Positions 61,687 through 64,000 of a DNA stretch of 64,000 bases are shown piece after piece (the first letter of the stretch is position 1; the number at the start of each line of letters is the position of its first letter). The stretch comes from Burkholderia pyrrocinia. Lineage in GTDB: Bacteria; Pseudomonadota; Gammaproteobacteria; Burkholderiales; Burkholderiaceae. The DNA is taken from NCBI RefSeq assembly GCF_003330765.1, contig NZ_CP024903.1:682001-746000 (forward strand), read 5' to 3'. Position numbers and translations under genes: made by a program. The notes beneath the pieces are model-generated. The model was not told the DNA's origin and made no database searches. It saw only the letters and a program-made list of their open reading frames with translations.

Positions 61687-63033
61687 ATGGCTGACGTCGT
61701 TCCCGCGCTGGTCGGTGAAGTCCGCGCATTCCGGCAGGCGCACCCCGAGATCCGTTATGTCGACCTGATCTGCCTCGATCTGCCCGGACACTTTTACGGC
61801 AAGCGCTACCCGATCGACGCGCTCGAGAAGGTCGCATCGGGCTCGCTGCTGAAGCTGCCGCAGAATTGCGTGCTGCTCGGCACGCAGGGCGGGCTCTACA
61901 AGATCGGCGACTACTGCTTCAACGACGGCGATCCGGACGCGCCGCGCCGGCTGATCCCCGGCACGCTGAAGCCCGTGCGCTGGGAGCGGCAACCGCTCGC
62001 GCAGATGCTGATCAGCTCCGACGGCACCGATGCGCCGATCGAGTTCGAGCCGCGCGAAGTGCTCGCGCGCGTGCTGCGGCGTTTCGCGGCGCGCGGCATC
62101 CGGCCGGTCGTCGCGTTCGAGCTCGAGTTCTACCTGTTCGCCGCGCAGCTCGAGGAAGGGATGCCGCAGTATCCGCGCGACCGCCTGAGCGACGACCGCG
62201 ACGATCAGCCGAACATGCATATCGAGCGCCTGTCGCGTTTCTCCGACGTGCTGCACGAGATGGTCGAGGCCGCATGCGAACAGGGCGTCGATGCGACGGT
62301 GATCACGGCCGAGCTCGGGCCCGGCCAGTTCGAGATCAATTTCGGCCACACCGACGACGCGCTGCGCGCGGCCGACTGGTCGGCGCTGTTCTGCCGCAGC
62401 ACGCGTGGCGTCGCGCTGCAGCACGGCTATCGTGCGAGCTTCATGGGCAAGCCGTACCTGCATGCGCCGGGCAGCGGGATGCACGTGCACGTGAGCCTGT
62501 ACGACGACGCGGGGCGCAACCTGCTCGCGGCGGACGGGCAGCGGCCGCTGCGGCATGCGGTGGCCGGCTGCCTCGCGCTGCTGCCGCATTGCATGCCGGT
62601 GTTCGCGCCGAATCACAACGCGTTCCGGCGCTACGGGTCGATGGTGAACGCGGCGAGCCGTGCGAGCTGGGGTTTCGAGGATCGCGATGCGTGCATCCGG
62701 ATTCCCGAGTCGGATGCGCGCAACCTGCGGATCGAGCACCGGCTCGCGAGTGCGGATGCGAACCCGTATCTGGTGCTCGCGGCGATCCTCACCGGGATGG
62801 AGCACGGGCTCGATGCGAGGATCGAGCCGATCGCGCCGCTCAACGAGGATCGCGGCAGCGGGATCGATTTCCCGAAGGAGATGCTGTCGGCGGTGGCGGC
62901 GATGCAGGATCAGGTGGCCGTGCGCGAAGGGCTCGGCAGCGAGTTCGTGATGGTGTATTGCGAGAACAAGCGGCAGGAGGAGCTGGATTTCCGCAATGAA
63001 ATCGGCGCGCGGGAGTATCGGTGGTTTCTGTGA
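61687..63033 (+). CDS. Glutamine synthetase family protein (gamma-glutamylputrescine synthetase-like)
   Basis: A 448-residue GS-fold ligase. FELEFYLFAAQLEEG starts the catalytic domain, GPGQFEINFGHTDDA and the GSGMHVHVSL segment supply metal and glutamate ligands, and the ATP-site Arg region NPYLVLAAIL is present. Proteins of this short, non-adenylylated subgroup, such as PuuA, glutamylate amines. The neighbours fit putrescine degradation through gamma-glutamyl intermediates. The pathway's dehydrogenase and hydrolase genes are not in this window. Confidence 0.9.
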   Translation: MADVVPALVGEVRAFRQAHPEIRYVDLICLDLPGHFYGKRYPIDALEKVASGSLLKLPQNCVLLGTQGGLYKIGDYCFNDGDPDAPRRLIPGTLKPVRWERQPLAQMLISSDGTDAPIEFEPREVLARVLRRFAARGIRPVVAFELEFYLFAAQLEEGMPQYPRDRLSDDRDDQPNMHIERLSRFSDVLHEMVEAACEQGVDATVITAELGPGQFEINFGHTDDALRAADWSALFCRSTRGVALQHGYRASFMGKPYLHAPGSGMHVHVSLYDDAGRNLLAADGQRPLRHAVAGCLALLPHCMPVFAPNHNAFRRYGSMVNAASRASWGFEDRDACIRIPESDARNLRIEHRLASADANPYLVLAAILTGMEHGLDARIEPIAPLNEDRGSGIDFPKEMLSAVAAMQDQVAVREGLGSEFVMVYCENKRQEELDFRNEIGAREYRWFL

Positions 63034-63087
63034 GGGGGAGGTGCACCGCGCCGCGAAACGCTCCACGGCACGGCACGCGCGAAGACC

Positions 63088-63477
63088 TTACTCCCCGAGC
63101 TTCGACGCCACGCACCCCGTGCTCGTGCATTCACGCTCGCGCTCGCGCAGGAACGACAGCCGCGACTGCGTCAAGTCGACCGCGCATTGAAGGTCCACGA
63201 GGTAGCTGTTGTTGCGGGTTTCGCTGCACTGTCCGTCGCGCTGCTTCAGCCACGCAAGCTGGCCGGCCTTCAGCGTCGCCTGCTGGTCGCCGCTCAGTTG
63301 CTTGCGCAGGCGGCCGTACTCGTCGTTGAGGTCGCGGTCGGCCTGCGAGAACTGCGTGCTGGTGCAGTACACCTGGTCGAATGCGCTGTGCGGTTTCGCG
63401 CAGCCGGCCGCGTGCGCGGCGAACGGAACGGCAAGCGCGAGCAGCGCGCAGGATGCGAGCAGATTCTTCTTCTTCAT
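63088..63477 (-). CDS. LprI-like (DUF1311) secreted protein
   Basis: A 129-residue protein with signal peptide (basic MKKKN, cleavage after AHA) and a DUF1311/LprI N-terminal domain: CAKPHSAFDQVYCTS, QADRDLNDEYGRLRKQL, and QLAWLKQRDGQC. LprI-family members inhibit lysozyme in some bacteria; the role here is unknown. Six cysteines suggest disulfides. The amidase gene lies just upstream on the same strand. Confidence 0.87.
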   Translation of the reverse strand: MKKKNLLASCALLALAVPFAAHAAGCAKPHSAFDQVYCTSTQFSQADRDLNDEYGRLRKQLSGDQQATLKAGQLAWLKQRDGQCSETRNNSYLVDLQCAVDLTQSRLSFLRERERECTSTGCVASKLGE

Positions 63478-63527
63478 GGTGATGCTCCTGACTGGGTGAA
63501 AACCGTTGAGCCCGACGGGCCATGCCG

Positions 63528-64000
63528 TCACTTCGGCGCCGTGCATGCGTCGATCCCGCCCGCGATCGCGGCGGACAGGCGCTGGATCGTCTCGCGCCGC
63601 GCGAGCCGTGCTTCTTCGTCCGGATTGACGATCACGCCGGCCTCGACGAGCACGGCCGGAATTGGCGCGGTGCGCAGCACGACGAGATCGTCGAAGCGGT
63701 GGATGCCGAGTTGCGGGTCGATCAGCGGGCGATTCTCGCCGCGGATCGGCTGTGCGTGATACAGCGACGGCCGCTCGCCGGCCGCGACCAGTCGCTCGGC
63801 GATCGCCTTCGCGCAACGCAGGCTTTCCGCATAGTGCGGATTGCGCTCCGACACGAATACCGAGAAGCCGCGGAATTCGCGCTGCCGGCCCGCGTCGATG
63901 AACTGCTGCTGCATCGAGTCGTGATGGATCGATACGAACAGGTTCGCGTCGGGCGCCTGCGTCGACCGCTGGTCAAGCGCGATCTCGCGGCCGTCGGCCG
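63528..64000 (-). CDS. N-acetylmuramoyl-L-alanine amidase (amidase_3), 5' end outside window
   Basis: The visible 157 C-terminal codons belong to a zinc-dependent amidase_3 domain. Metal- and substrate-contacting segments seen are NLFVSIHHDSM and the late AVLVEAGVIVNPDEEA (catalytic Glu). A further segment reading RGFSVFVSERNPHYAESLRC lies between them. Such enzymes cleave the amide between MurNAc and the stem peptide and act in daughter-cell separation or recycling. The signal and N-terminal part continue past 64000. It is upstream of the LprI-like gene in the same direction. Confidence 0.9.
   Translation of the reverse strand, partial: ADGREIALDQRSTQAPDANLFVSIHHDSMQQQFIDAGRQREFRGFSVFVSERNPHYAESLRCAKAIAERLVAAGERPSLYHAQPIRGENRPLIDPQLGIHRFDDLVVLRTAPIPAVLVEAGVIVNPDEEARLARRETIQRLSAAIAGGIDACTAPK

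Overview
The window is high-G+C, gene-dense bacterial DNA that reads as a Burkholderia genome, most likely the Burkholderia cepacia complex. The strongest pointers are a chromosomal class A beta-lactamase of the PenA type with its divergent AmpR-like LysR regulator, a MacAB pump with a NodT-type outer-membrane lipoprotein, and many metabolic and regulatory genes typical of the genus. A secondary chromosome is plausible because penA lies there in this group, but the window alone cannot prove it. No rRNA, tRNA, insertion sequence, prophage or CRISPR array was seen.

Layout. 1-4.4 kb: two overlapping crotonase-fold genes (the end of an enoyl-CoA hydratase and a 3-hydroxyisobutyryl-CoA hydrolase, pointing to valine breakdown), then a LysR regulator divergent from an MFS exporter. 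4.4-9 kb: a minus-strand macA-macB-outer membrane factor operon. 9-16 kb: small enzymes and regulators, two lipoprotein or secreted unknowns, an HdeD-like membrane protein fused to a putative cysteine hydrolase domain, and a secreted RNase T2. 16-18 kb: an isolated FAD-dependent halogenase-like gene in visibly less G+C-rich DNA. 18-26 kb: glutaminase, an OmpR/EnvZ-class two-component pair, a patatin-Omp85 protein, an orphan MreB paralogue and a DUF218 membrane protein. 26-34.6 kb: an AT-richer leader and a giant (2680-residue) autotransporter built of repeats of about 98 residues. 34.8-37.4 kb: a glycogen-debranching-type enzyme and a small protein.

37.4-42.2 kb: the most unusual stretch. Eight same-orientation copies of a rigid 65-bp intergenic repeat surround penR-penA, a small membrane gene and a MarR-monooxygenase pair. 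Each repeat carries inverted arms that look like DnaA boxes and could fold into a hairpin.

42.2-50.6 kb: a QseBC-like system divergent from a YgiW-like periplasmic protein, an RpiR regulator, a PEP mutase-family enzyme, a DUF2158 protein, a cytochrome P450 with an altered I-helix, a superinfection-immunity-like membrane protein, and a rhodanese divergent from a GlxA/FtrA-type regulator. 50.7-59.4 kb: a TPR protein, an internally deleted nitronate monooxygenase relic, an M20 peptidase, an LDH2-type dehydrogenase, a TfoX-like protein with a 12-bp minisatellite tail, NnrU, an amino acid permease, a TauE exporter and an overlapping DUF488/DUF2945 pair. 59.6-63 kb: an oxidase, an XRE-cupin regulator and a glutamine synthetase-like ligase matching the gamma-glutamyl-putrescine route. 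The end holds a LprI-like protein and the C-terminal part of an N-acetylmuramoyl-L-alanine amidase that runs off the edge.

All coordinates and motifs were read by eye. Family names rest on recognised motifs, not on searches.
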